Part shown: piece by piece, positions 23,850-32,388 of the stretch
Layout of the letters: each line of letters starts with the position of its first letter
Position numbering within the stretch: position 1 is the stretch's first letter
Assembly: GCA_030529425.1 (NCBI GenBank)
Contig: JAUMWX010000001.1
Coordinates: 332,062 to 396,061, forward strand
Direction: 5' to 3'
Length of the DNA stretch: 64,000 nt
Source of the DNA: Tissierellia bacterium
Lineage (GTDB): Bacteria > Bacillota > Clostridia > Tissierellales > Peptoniphilaceae
Notes under the pieces: model-generated
Told to the model about the DNA's origin: nothing
The model's database searches: none
What the model saw: the letters and a program-made list of their open reading frames with translations, nothing else
Made by a program: the position numbers and the translations under genes

Positions 23850-25448
23850 TTGATTTCAGTAAATGACGTTAGTTTAATTTTTCCGGATAAAAAATTATTT
23901 GAAGATGTTAACTTGATTTTTACCCCGGGAAATTGTTATGGAATAATTGGGGCAAACGGTGCCGGCAAATCTACTTTTTTGAAACTGTTATCGGGAGAAA
24001 AGGAACCTACAAGGGGCAATATTGCGATAGACAAAAATGCGAGGATGAGTAAATTAAATCAGGACCACTATGCTCATGAAGAAGATGTGGTACTTGATAC
24101 GGTTATGATGGGCAATAAAAAACTTTATGAAATTGCTAAAGAAAAGGATGCAATATATGCTAAATCCGACTTTAGTGATGAGGACGGAATGAGGGCTGCG
24201 GAGCTTGAGTCCGAATTTGCGGAAATGGGCGGATATGAGGCGGAAGCAGGTGCATCCTCATTGCTACAAGGTTTGGGAATTGATACTTCCAAACATTATT
24301 TACAAATGAAAGAATTGAAAGAGTCGGACAAAATTAAAGTTTTGTTGGCTCAAGCATTATTTGATAAACCGGATATCTTGTTATTGGATGAGCCCACAAA
24401 CGGTATTGATTTAAGGGCGGTTCTGTGGTTACAAGAATTTCTTGCAAATTTTGAAGGAATTGTTATCATAGTTTCGCATGACAGATATTTTTTAAATGAA
24501 GTATGTACTCAAATGGTTGATATAGATTTCGGGAAAATAAATATGTTCGTAGGAAATTATGATTTCTGGTATGCATCTTCTCAATTGGCTTTAAAGATGG
24601 CGAAGGAGCAAAACAAGAAGAAGGAAGAAAAGGTTAAAGAGTTGAAGGAATTTATTCAGAGATTTTCAGCGAATAAATCAAAATCCAAACAGGCTACGAG
24701 CAGAAAGAAATTGCTTGATAAGATTACTCTTGATGACATTCAACCGTCAACCAGAAGATATCCTTTTGTCGGATTTGCACTTTCCAGAGAACCGGGCAAT
24801 GAGATTTTAAATGTTGATAATCTGACACTTTCCGAAAATGGAAAGACATTATTGAAAAATATGTCATTTAGAGTTAATAAAAATGACAAAATAGGTTTCA
24901 TAGGAAATGAAATAGCAATTACTAAGTTTTTTGAAACTATAAATGGAGTAAATACTGACTATAAAGGTGAATTCAAATGGGGACAAACCATCACAAGTGA
25001 GTATTTTCCTAAAGATAACACAAAGTTTTTTGAAAATGTAGACATGAATCTGGTTGACTGGTTGAGACAATATTCAAAAGAACAATCTGAAATATTTGTG
25101 AGAGGATTTTTAGGAAAAATGTTGTTTTCAGGGGATGAAGTTCTTAAAAATGCAAAGGTACTTTCCGGTGGAGAAAAGGTAAGAATGATGTTTTCAAAGA
25201 TGATGGTGGAACCTACAAATTGTCTTACATTTGATCAACCTACAAATCACTTGGATCTTGAGAGCATTGAAGCTGTAAATAACGGATTGATAGAATATAA
25301 AGGAAATATTTTATTTACATCTCTGGATCACCAATTTGTTTCATCAGTTGCAAACAGAATTATCGAAATATTTGACGATGGAACTTATAGGGACGAGTTG
25401 ATGGGATATGAAGACTATATAGAAAAATATGTGGTAAATGAAAAATAA
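23850..25448 (+). CDS. ABC-F ATPase (YkpA/YbiT-like) with one degenerate ATP site
   Basis: Soluble duplicated ABC protein of the ABC-F class, expected to act at the ribosome. A TTG start at 23850 is chosen: GGAG at 23836-23839 is well spaced for it and too close for the GTG at 23841, and ISVNDVSLIF is the family beginning; this gives 532 residues. NBD1 has intact Walker A (GANGAGKST), Walker B (LLLDEP) and VSHDR, but its signature is LKESD (156-160) instead of LSGGE. NBD2 keeps LSGGEK and TNHLD, yet its Walker A region reads GNEIAITK (352-359), Walker B has FDQP (Gln463) and the switch His is Leu492. All losses fall on the same composite site. The linker is Lys-rich, as in the family. Confidence 0.9.
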   Translation: MISVNDVSLIFPDKKLFEDVNLIFTPGNCYGIIGANGAGKSTFLKLLSGEKEPTRGNIAIDKNARMSKLNQDHYAHEEDVVLDTVMMGNKKLYEIAKEKDAIYAKSDFSDEDGMRAAELESEFAEMGGYEAEAGASSLLQGLGIDTSKHYLQMKELKESDKIKVLLAQALFDKPDILLLDEPTNGIDLRAVLWLQEFLANFEGIVIIVSHDRYFLNEVCTQMVDIDFGKINMFVGNYDFWYASSQLALKMAKEQNKKKEEKVKELKEFIQRFSANKSKSKQATSRKKLLDKITLDDIQPSTRRYPFVGFALSREPGNEILNVDNLTLSENGKTLLKNMSFRVNKNDKIGFIGNEIAITKFFETINGVNTDYKGEFKWGQTITSEYFPKDNTKFFENVDMNLVDWLRQYSKEQSEIFVRGFLGKMLFSGDEVLKNAKVLSGGEKVRMMFSKMMVEPTNCLTFDQPTNHLDLESIEAVNNGLIEYKGNILFTSLDHQFVSSVANRIIEIFDDGTYRDELMGYEDYIEKYVVNEK

Positions 25449-25450
25449 TT

Positions 25451-25479
25451 TTGACATTATCGCAGAAAGTAATTAACAT
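25451..25479 (+). promoter_or_regulatory. Promoter ahead of the THF riboswitch
   Basis: TTGACA (25451-25456), 17-base spacer, TAACAT (25474-25479), about 11 bases before the riboswitch. Confidence 0.6.
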
Positions 25480-25489
25480 ATTTAATATT

Positions 25490-25577
25490 ACAGGGTAGGT
25501 CATTTGCGTTAAGTGATTGAAGATGGAACGTTGCTTCAATACGAAAAGTATTTGCGATGAATGACTGCGTTCACTGC
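25490..25577 (+). promoter_or_regulatory. Tetrahydrofolate (THF) riboswitch
   Basis: The conserved core GCGTTAAGTG (25506-25515), a perfect ATTGAAG/CTTCAAT stem (25516-25522 with 25534-25540) around ATGGAACGTTG, the ACGAA segment (25541-25545), and GCGATGAATGAC (25554-25565) whose AATGAC pairs with GTCATT (25499-25504) match the folT-associated THF riboswitch. Downstream, AATCCTCTT (25583-25591) can pair with the AAGGAGGATT ribosome binding site at 25608-25617, so control is probably translational. The downstream gene is a folate-type S component, as expected. Confidence 0.82.
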
Positions 25578-25618
25578 TTAAGAATCCTCTTAAGTAGATT
25601 AAAAAAAAGGAGGATTAT

Positions 25619-26527
25619 ATGAAAAATTATGATTTTAAACCAAGGGATATTTTAATTGTTCTTATACTGTCTGTAATCGGTATACTTTCAATTAGGTACA
25701 ATGCGGTTCCTAAAATTTATTACGGATATTTGTTTTCGCTGTTCATAATATTTTTGATAGGGACATATACAAACAAATGGATTGGAGGAGTGTCGGGACT
25801 TATTATCGTGTCTTTGGGACTTTATTCCAGGGTATTATTTCCTGTAATGGAAAAATTGAAAGGAAAAAAGCTTGAGAGTTTCATGGTAAATTTCAAAGAA
25901 TACGAGTATTTTATTTCCAAGTATTTTGTTTTAATGATTTTGCTTGGCGTATTTTTAGGAATTGTCGGTGGAACGGTAGGAAATATTTTTAGAAAAGACA
26001 GATTTGTCGGAAAGATATTCACGGTAAAGGGAATAACATATATGTCAATAATGATAGCCATAGGTGTTATGATTAACAGTTTAAGAATCGGAGAACTGAG
26101 TTTCGGAGGATTCCCTATAATTTTGTCAGGATACCTTTTCGGACCTATATCGGGATTTGTGGTTGGTGCAATAACCGATGTGGTTGCATTTATGGTTAGA
26201 CCGTCCGCATTCAGTTTCAATATTTTATTCGTGCTGACATCGGGATTGACAGGGCTTATTCCGGTATTGATTACAAGTGTTTTGGGGGACAAATATCCTA
26301 AATATAGCTTTATTAAGATTTTAATAGGTATATTTGTAGGACAAATGTTGACATCGGTTATTATGGTTCCGATATTTCAAACTATATTTTACGGAAAGGT
26401 GTCATTCTATGTTTATGCCTCAAGAGCATTTTTGAAACAAATAGTTTCGATTCCGGTATACGCATTCCTTGTGACATCTTTAAGTGACAGATTTTCAAAA
26501 GTGATAAAATTCGATCAAATTTTTTAA
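25619..26527 (+). CDS. ECF transporter S component, folate-type, with extra N-terminal membrane domain
   Basis: Membrane protein of 302 residues. From about residue 134 it is a FolT-like substrate-binding S component: KGITYMSIMIAIGVMIN, LSFGGFPIILSGYLFGPISGFVVGAITD and SGLTGLIPVLI are typical. Residues 1-133 add three or four further helices not found in ordinary S components of about 170-180 residues. It would bind folate and work with a shared energising module (EcfA, EcfA', EcfT) that is not in this window. The THF riboswitch directly upstream supports folate as the substrate. RBS AAGGAGG. Confidence 0.85.
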   Translation: MKNYDFKPRDILIVLILSVIGILSIRYNAVPKIYYGYLFSLFIIFLIGTYTNKWIGGVSGLIIVSLGLYSRVLFPVMEKLKGKKLESFMVNFKEYEYFISKYFVLMILLGVFLGIVGGTVGNIFRKDRFVGKIFTVKGITYMSIMIAIGVMINSLRIGELSFGGFPIILSGYLFGPISGFVVGAITDVVAFMVRPSAFSFNILFVLTSGLTGLIPVLITSVLGDKYPKYSFIKILIGIFVGQMLTSVIMVPIFQTIFYGKVSFYVYASRAFLKQIVSIPVYAFLVTSLSDRFSKVIKFDQIF

Positions 26528-26547
26528 TTATTAGTGCTTAAACAAAG

Positions 26548-26605
26548 AAAAAAGCTTGAAAAACAGGATTTTAAAATCGTTTTTTAGGCTTTTGTTTTTT
26601 ATTCT
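26548..26605 (+). terminator. Probable terminator
   Basis: An imperfect long hairpin (roughly 26552-26573 with 26574-26594; mismatches in the upper stem) is followed by TTGTTTTTTATT. Confidence 0.5.
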
Positions 26606-26707
26606 TTTAATTGATTTTTGCCTTTAAATTGAATATGATTAATATGGATTTGAATCAGATTTATTAGCGAGGCATATCTTTGCTTTTGTTTTATAACGGG
26701 AGATTAT

Positions 26708-28198
26708 ATGAAGAAAATATCATTTGATAATGCAAAATATATCCGAATGCAGTCGGAACATATTTTGGAGAGAATAAAAAAATTTGACAATAAGCTATAC
26801 TTGGAATTTGGAGGGAAGCTATTTGATGATGCACATGCTTCGAGAGTTTTGCCGGGATTTAAGCCTGACAGTAAACTTGAAATGTTGCTTCAACTTAAGG
26901 AACAGTCGGAGATAATTATAGTAATAAGCGCTTGTGACATCGAGGCAAATAAAGTTAGGGGAGATTCCGAGATCAGCTATGACGGCGAGGTTTTAAGACT
27001 TATTGATGCATATACCCAAATCGGGCTTTATGTGGGAAGTGTCATAATTTCACAGTTTGAAAACCAACAGGGAGCAATCAAATTTAGAGAGTATTTAAAT
27101 GACAGAGGAATAAAAAATTTTGTCAGTTATAAAATTCCGGGATATCCCAATGATATTCCATATATTTTGAGCGACGAAGGTTTTGGTAAAAATGAGTTCA
27201 TAGAAACCGAGCGACCTTTGGTTATAGTTACGGCACCGGGACCTGGAAGCGGCAAGCTTTCGACATGTCTTTCCCAAATGTACCATGAGCAAAAGAGAGG
27301 CGTAAGAGCCGGATATGCAAAATTTGAAACCTTTCCTATTTGGAATTTGCCTTTGAAGCATCCGGTAAATGTAGCATATGAGGCTGCAACCGCCGATTTG
27401 AATGATGTTAATATGATAGATCCGTTTCATTTGGAAGCGTATAATATAACAACCGTAAACTATAATCGTGATGTTGAAGCTTTTCCGGTTTTGAAGGCAA
27501 TGTTTGAAAAGATTATGGGATGTTGCCCATATAAATCTCCTACCGATATGGGCGTTAATATGGTGGGAAATTGCATTATTGATGATGAAGCTGCCAGCGA
27601 AGCCAGTAAACAAGAAGTTATCAGGAGGTACTTCAACGCTTTATGTGAAAACAAAGCGGGCAATATCGGGATCGAAGTTGTAAATAAAATAGAATTCTTA
27701 ATGACACAATTGGGAATTAAAGTCGAAGACAGAAGAGTTGTAGTTGCAGCAAGAGAGAAAGCGGCTCAGGGATATGAGTCTACATTTGCGATTGAATTGC
27801 CGAACGGAGACCTGGTTACGGGGAGACGCTCAGAATTGCTTGGCGCACCTGCCGCATGTATGTTGAATGCATTAAAGGCATTGGCGAATATTAATGACGA
27901 AATTCCTTTGATTTCGCCGCAAATTATCGAACCGATCACAAAATTAAAAACCGAGATTTTACACGGAAGAAATCCAAGACTTCATTTGGACGAGGTTTTG
28001 ATTGCTCTTACAATGAGCGCAACAACAAATCCGGTATCACATCTTGCGTTGACACAGATTAAAAAATTGGAACAGTGTGAAGCCCACTCAACTTTGATAT
28101 TAGATCCTATAGACAAAAATATTTTAAGAAAATTGGGAATTAATTTTACATCTTCTCCGAAATTTAAAACAAAATCATTGTATAGGAGTCAGATATAA
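26708..28198 (+). CDS. DUF1846 (UPF0371) family protein
   Basis: A 496-residue cytoplasmic protein matching DUF1846/UPF0371 along its whole length: DNAKYIRMQSEHILERI, LEFGGKLFDDAHASRVLPGF, VTAPGPGSGKLSTCLSQMYHE, and KHPVNVAYEAATADL. The GPGSGK segment looks like a phosphate-binding loop, and the family is suspected to bind a nucleotide, but no reaction is established. It stands alone, between two terminators. RBS GGGAG. Confidence 0.92.
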   Translation: MKKISFDNAKYIRMQSEHILERIKKFDNKLYLEFGGKLFDDAHASRVLPGFKPDSKLEMLLQLKEQSEIIIVISACDIEANKVRGDSEISYDGEVLRLIDAYTQIGLYVGSVIISQFENQQGAIKFREYLNDRGIKNFVSYKIPGYPNDIPYILSDEGFGKNEFIETERPLVIVTAPGPGSGKLSTCLSQMYHEQKRGVRAGYAKFETFPIWNLPLKHPVNVAYEAATADLNDVNMIDPFHLEAYNITTVNYNRDVEAFPVLKAMFEKIMGCCPYKSPTDMGVNMVGNCIIDDEAASEASKQEVIRRYFNALCENKAGNIGIEVVNKIEFLMTQLGIKVEDRRVVVAAREKAAQGYESTFAIELPNGDLVTGRRSELLGAPAACMLNALKALANINDEIPLISPQIIEPITKLKTEILHGRNPRLHLDEVLIALTMSATTNPVSHLALTQIKKLEQCEAHSTLILDPIDKNILRKLGINFTSSPKFKTKSLYRSQI

Positions 28199-28203
28199 AT
28201 TAT

Positions 28204-28227
28204 GGGGGAATTACCCCCCTTTTTTTA
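28204..28227 (+). terminator. Rho-independent terminator
   Basis: GGGGG (28204-28208), loop AATTA, CCCCC (28214-28218), then a run of T. Confidence 0.8.
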
Positions 28228-28274
28228 TTTTAAACCGAAATCATGTATTTGATATAATTAACTTGAGGTGTATT

Positions 28275-30320
28275 ATGAAAAAAGTCTACAAATTAAAAAA
28301 TTTGACATGTGCTAATTGTGCAAAAAAATTCGAAAACAAATTAAAAACGATCAATTCCGTAAGCGACGCCAAGGTTAATTTCACTACAGGGAAATTGGAA
28401 ATATTTGGAGATATAACCATAGAACAAATAGAAAAGGCAGGAGATTTTGATAACATTAAAGTTGTTTTGAATGATTTTGAGACTGAGAGGAAGTATGAAA
28501 AGATAAAGTTGTTATTTTCAACAGTATTGTTTTTATCTGCAATAATCTTAGGAAAACATAGTGAGATCGGAATAATACTATTATTGTCATCTACAATTTT
28601 GAGCGGGTATAAACTTTTCTTACAAGGAATTAAAGGATTGATAAAGTTGAATTTTGAAATGAAAACATTGATGACTATTGCAATATCGGGAGCAATCATA
28701 ATAGGTGAGTATAGTGAAGCCGCAATGGTAATAATATTGTTTTCAATAAGCGAGTATTTGGAAAGCAAATCAACAGACAGTGCGAGAAATTCAATTAAAG
28801 ATATTTTGAACTTAAAACCTTTGAAGGCTTTGATAAAAGATAAAGATGAGTTTATTTTTAAAAATATTGAGGATATCGAAATTGGAGACATAGCAGTTGT
28901 TAAAGCGGGGGAACAAATCCCTGTAGACGGATATATAATAAGAGGGAGTTCATCAATTGATGAAAAAGTTATAACGGGAGAGAGCAAACCCAAATTTAAA
29001 AGTCCGGGAGATTATGTATTTGCCGCAACTTTGAATTTGGATGGGGCAATTGAAGTTGATGTGATAAAAAAGCATGAGGATAATACAATTTCAAAGATAA
29101 TTGAGCTTGTTGAAAATGCACAAAACAAAGAATCTAAGGCGCAGAGGTTTATTGATTCTTTTGCAGGAATTTATACTCCATTTATAATACTCATATCTTT
29201 ACTGATAGCTTTTGTTCCAATTTTATTAGGACAAGATCCCTATAAGTGGATTTATCAGGCTTTATCGGTATTGGTTGTAGGATGTCCATGTGCACTTGTA
29301 ATTTCAACGCCAATCAGTGTTGTTTCGGCAATAGGAAATGCGGCAAGAAAAGGAATTTTGGTTAAAGGAGGAATATATATGGAGGAATTATCAAAAATAA
29401 AATCAATTGCATTTGATAAAACTGCCACTTTAACCGAAGGAAAGTTTAAAGTTAATGAAATATATAATTTTAATGAATACGATTTTAAGATTTTATATTC
29501 AATTGAAAGAAACAGCAATCATCCGATTTCTAAAGCTATAATTGAATATGGAAAAATAAATAAAATAGAAGATTTATTCGAATTCGAAAGTATTACAGAA
29601 ATTCCGGGAAAAGGTTTGATTGCACAAAAAGACGGCATAAAGTATTATGTCGGAAATTATGCGTTGATTTCCGAAAATGAGATTTATTTTTCTGAAAAAG
29701 CGAGAAAAAAAATGGAGGAATTTTATGAATTCGGATATACGAATATACTGTTTGCGTACGATAATGAAATTAAACTGATTTTAGGAATATCGGATAATTT
29801 AAGATCAGATTCAAAGGATTTGATTGAAGAATTGTCAAGTATCGGAATTCGAAGTGCCATATTAACAGGCGATAACCACAGATCTGCAAATTCAATAGCG
29901 ACAAAGTTGAAAATAGACCTCTTATATTCTCAATTGCTTCCTCAAGATAAGCTGAAAACATTAAACGCATTAAAGAAAGATTATGGTAAGATTGCCATGG
30001 TCGGAGACGGAATAAATGATGCTCCGGCTCTTGCAGCGGCTGACATAGGAATATCGATGGGAAGAGGTGCAACAGATATTGCAAACAAGACATCGGATAT
30101 TATATTGATGAATGAAGAGCTGAAGAACATTCCTTACATAATAAAACTCAGCAAAAAGATGATTAGGATAATTAAGGAAAATATCACTTTGGCTTTACTG
30201 TTTAAAATTTTTGCATTGTTACTTGTGATTCCGGGACTTCTTACAATGTGGATTGCGGTGTTGGCAGATGTGGGGACGACTATATTGGTTACATTAAACA
30301 GCCTGAGGTTGAGAAAATAA
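28275..30320 (+). CDS. Heavy-metal P1B-type ATPase (CadA/ZntA-like) with DKTAT motif
   Basis: Metal-exporting P-type ATPase of 681 residues. N-terminal metal-binding domain with LTCANC (Cys12, Cys15); TGES actuator loop; transmembrane CPC (337-339), the mark of P1B pumps; NHPIS; LTGDNH; and GDGINDAPALAAADIGISMG. The phosphorylation loop is DKTATLT with Asp381, where nearly all P-type ATPases have DKTGTLT. The two transmembrane segments before CPC and the general pattern suggest Zn/Cd/Pb rather than Cu. TTG at 28263 is in frame, but GAGGTG favours the ATG at 28275. No metal-responsive regulator gene is adjacent. Confidence 0.9.
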   Translation: MKKVYKLKNLTCANCAKKFENKLKTINSVSDAKVNFTTGKLEIFGDITIEQIEKAGDFDNIKVVLNDFETERKYEKIKLLFSTVLFLSAIILGKHSEIGIILLLSSTILSGYKLFLQGIKGLIKLNFEMKTLMTIAISGAIIIGEYSEAAMVIILFSISEYLESKSTDSARNSIKDILNLKPLKALIKDKDEFIFKNIEDIEIGDIAVVKAGEQIPVDGYIIRGSSSIDEKVITGESKPKFKSPGDYVFAATLNLDGAIEVDVIKKHEDNTISKIIELVENAQNKESKAQRFIDSFAGIYTPFIILISLLIAFVPILLGQDPYKWIYQALSVLVVGCPCALVISTPISVVSAIGNAARKGILVKGGIYMEELSKIKSIAFDKTATLTEGKFKVNEIYNFNEYDFKILYSIERNSNHPISKAIIEYGKINKIEDLFEFESITEIPGKGLIAQKDGIKYYVGNYALISENEIYFSEKARKKMEEFYEFGYTNILFAYDNEIKLILGISDNLRSDSKDLIEELSSIGIRSAILTGDNHRSANSIATKLKIDLLYSQLLPQDKLKTLNALKKDYGKIAMVGDGINDAPALAAADIGISMGRGATDIANKTSDIILMNEELKNIPYIIKLSKKMIRIIKENITLALLFKIFALLLVIPGLLTMWIAVLADVGTTILVTLNSLRLRK

Positions 30321-30323
30321 TAT

Positions 30324-30353
30324 AAAAACCCGGTCAATATTGACCGGGTTTTT
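30324..30353. terminator. Bidirectional terminator
   Basis: AAAAACCCGGTCA (30324-30336), loop ATAT, TGACCGGGTTTTT (30341-30353), between the convergent ATPase and asnA genes. Confidence 0.88.
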
Positions 30354-30359
30354 AGTTGT

Positions 30360-31376
30360 TTACAGCAATAATATTCCATTTTTTTCACATTCCATTATCA
30401 TTTCATCAGGCCAAATAGATGCCTGAACCTCGCCGATATGAGCTTTCTGCAGGAAGAACATACATATTCTTGATTGACCGATTCCTCCGCCTATTGTAAG
30501 AGGCAGATGATGTTCAATTAACATTCTGTGGTAATCCATATTTATTCTTTCCATTTTATCCGCTTTTTCCAACTGTTCGACAAGTTTTTTGGAAGTTACC
30601 CTGATTCCCATGCTTGATAATTCCAAAGGGGCATTCAGAACGGGATTCCACAGTATTATATCCCCGTTCAGACTCCAATCGTCATAGTCCGGAGATCTTT
30701 CTCCATGCTTTGAACCTGATTCCAATTCATCACCAATTTGCATGATAAAAACCGAGCCGAGTTCTTTGGCAATTTCATATTCTCTTTGCTCGGGAGTAAG
30801 GTTGGGAAATCTGTATTCAAGTTCTTGAGTTTTTACAAAGTGTATTTTTGGACCGAGCAATTTTTTGTAGTCCTTAATATTTCTGCTCAAATAGTCCTGT
30901 AATTCCAAGAAAGACTTATAAATATTTTCCACTGTTTCTTTAAGATAATCTTCATTTAGGTCATCTGTTGAAATAACTTTTTCCCAATCCCATTGATCCA
31001 CATAGATTGAGTGAGTATTATCAAGAGTTTCAAAAGATCTGATAGCGTTCATGTCGGTATATATTCCGCTATATTTAGGTATATTATATTTCTTTAGCGC
31101 ATATCGTTTCCACTTTGCCAGTGAATGCACAATTTCCACCGTAGAGCTTATTTCATTGGTTTCATTAATTTGGAATTGAACAGGCTTTTCAATTCCGGTT
31201 AAATAATCATTCATTCCAGTAGTGTTTTTTACAAACATGGGAGCCGATATTCTCACCAAATTCAAATTTTTAGATAAAGATTTTTGAAAAAAATCTTTTA
31301 TTTCTTTAATAAATAACTGTGTTTGTAATAAATTTAAGTCTGATTTATAGTTTTTTGGTATATATAATTCCGTCAT
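30360..31376 (-). CDS. asnA: Aspartate--ammonia ligase
   Basis: Ammonia-dependent asparagine synthetase, converting aspartate, NH3 and ATP to asparagine, AMP and PPi. The 338 residues match AsnA throughout: RISAPMFVKNTTGMNDYLTG, SLAKWKRYAL, YTDMNAIR, YVDQWDWEKVI, GSKHGERSPDYDDW and LTIGGGIGQSRICMFFL. RBS AGAGGTGAATT; a TATAAT-type -10 lies shortly upstream on the minus strand. No T-box is visible. Confidence 0.97.
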   Translation of the reverse strand: MTELYIPKNYKSDLNLLQTQLFIKEIKDFFQKSLSKNLNLVRISAPMFVKNTTGMNDYLTGIEKPVQFQINETNEISSTVEIVHSLAKWKRYALKKYNIPKYSGIYTDMNAIRSFETLDNTHSIYVDQWDWEKVISTDDLNEDYLKETVENIYKSFLELQDYLSRNIKDYKKLLGPKIHFVKTQELEYRFPNLTPEQREYEIAKELGSVFIMQIGDELESGSKHGERSPDYDDWSLNGDIILWNPVLNAPLELSSMGIRVTSKKLVEQLEKADKMERINMDYHRMLIEHHLPLTIGGGIGQSRICMFFLQKAHIGEVQASIWPDEMIMECEKNGILLL

Positions 31377-31484
31377 AATTCACCTCTTTGGTATTATAGC
31401 ATACAAAAGAAGGAATAGTTAGTCTGTTATGGTGGAATATTCTTATATTTTCGAGTATCATATATTTAGAAAAAGAGGTAAGAA

Positions 31485-32387
31485 ATGGTAAAATCAGGCG
31501 GAAAAATAATATTAATGGGAGAGCATAGCGTAGTTTATTCAAAACCTGCCATAGCTATTCCTTTCAGAAGCGTTTATACAAAGGTAAAAATAAAAAAAAG
31601 CGATGAAGACATTGTTCATTCTGAGGTTTTCGACGGGAAAATTGAGGAGAGCGAAATAATGTTCGGGATATATAATTTACTTGAATATTTTAGACAACAG
31701 TATAAAATTCAAGAAAAATATGAAATAGATATAGAATCGACCATTCCTCCGTATAGGGGAATGGGCTCCAGTGCTTCAGTTGCGGTATCACTTGCAAAAG
31801 AATTGTATTTATATCACAAGATTAAACACAAGATGGAAGATATAGTAAAACTTGCGGGAGTTGCGGAAAAGATTGTCCATAAAAATCCCAGCGGAGTTGA
31901 TGCAAATGTTATTGCAAATAATAAATCTATTTATTATATAAAAGATAAGGTCATGAAAAAGATGGAGATCGTACTCGATGCATACCTAGTTATAGCCGAT
32001 ACCGGTATCATAGGAAAAACAAGAGAAACGGTACAGGCAGTCTCTAAACTAATCGAAAAATCTGAATATAAGAAAAAAATAGATGAACTTGGATATTTGA
32101 CGGAATTGACCCAAAAAGCGATTAAAAAATCAGACTTGAAAGAAATGGGAAAGATTTTTAATCAGGCTCATAATTTACTCAATGAATTAAATGTCGGAGA
32201 TGAGATTTTGGACAAATTTGTTAATATATCTATCGAAAATGGAGCATTGGGTGCCAAATTGACAGGTTCGGGGCGAGGAGGATGCATGTTTGTATTAGCA
32301 GACAATAGGGAAACAGCTTGCAAGATTGAGCAGGAATTGATAAAAAATGGAGCTAAAGAAACTTGGATTATGTATTTGGGAGAGTAA
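31485..32387 (+). CDS. mvk: Mevalonate kinase
   Basis: GHMP kinase of 300 residues, phosphorylating mevalonate at the 5 position. GGKIILMGEHSVVYSKPAIAIP is the N-terminal family block, PYRGMGSSASVAVSLAKE the ATP loop, NPSGVDANVI the catalytic Asp region, and KLTGSGRGGCMFVL the C-terminal motif 3. First gene of a four-gene mevalonate operon; mvaD follows after one base. Confidence 0.94.
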   Translation: MVKSGGKIILMGEHSVVYSKPAIAIPFRSVYTKVKIKKSDEDIVHSEVFDGKIEESEIMFGIYNLLEYFRQQYKIQEKYEIDIESTIPPYRGMGSSASVAVSLAKELYLYHKIKHKMEDIVKLAGVAEKIVHKNPSGVDANVIANNKSIYYIKDKVMKKMEIVLDAYLVIADTGIIGKTRETVQAVSKLIEKSEYKKKIDELGYLTELTQKAIKKSDLKEMGKIFNQAHNLLNELNVGDEILDKFVNISIENGALGAKLTGSGRGGCMFVLADNRETACKIEQELIKNGAKETWIMYLGE

Positions 32388-32388
32388 T

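Noticed and set aside
31377..31484. T-box or other leader between asnA and mvk
   Set aside because: The divergent gap is only about 110 bases and has no T-box core sequence or terminator/antiterminator pair.
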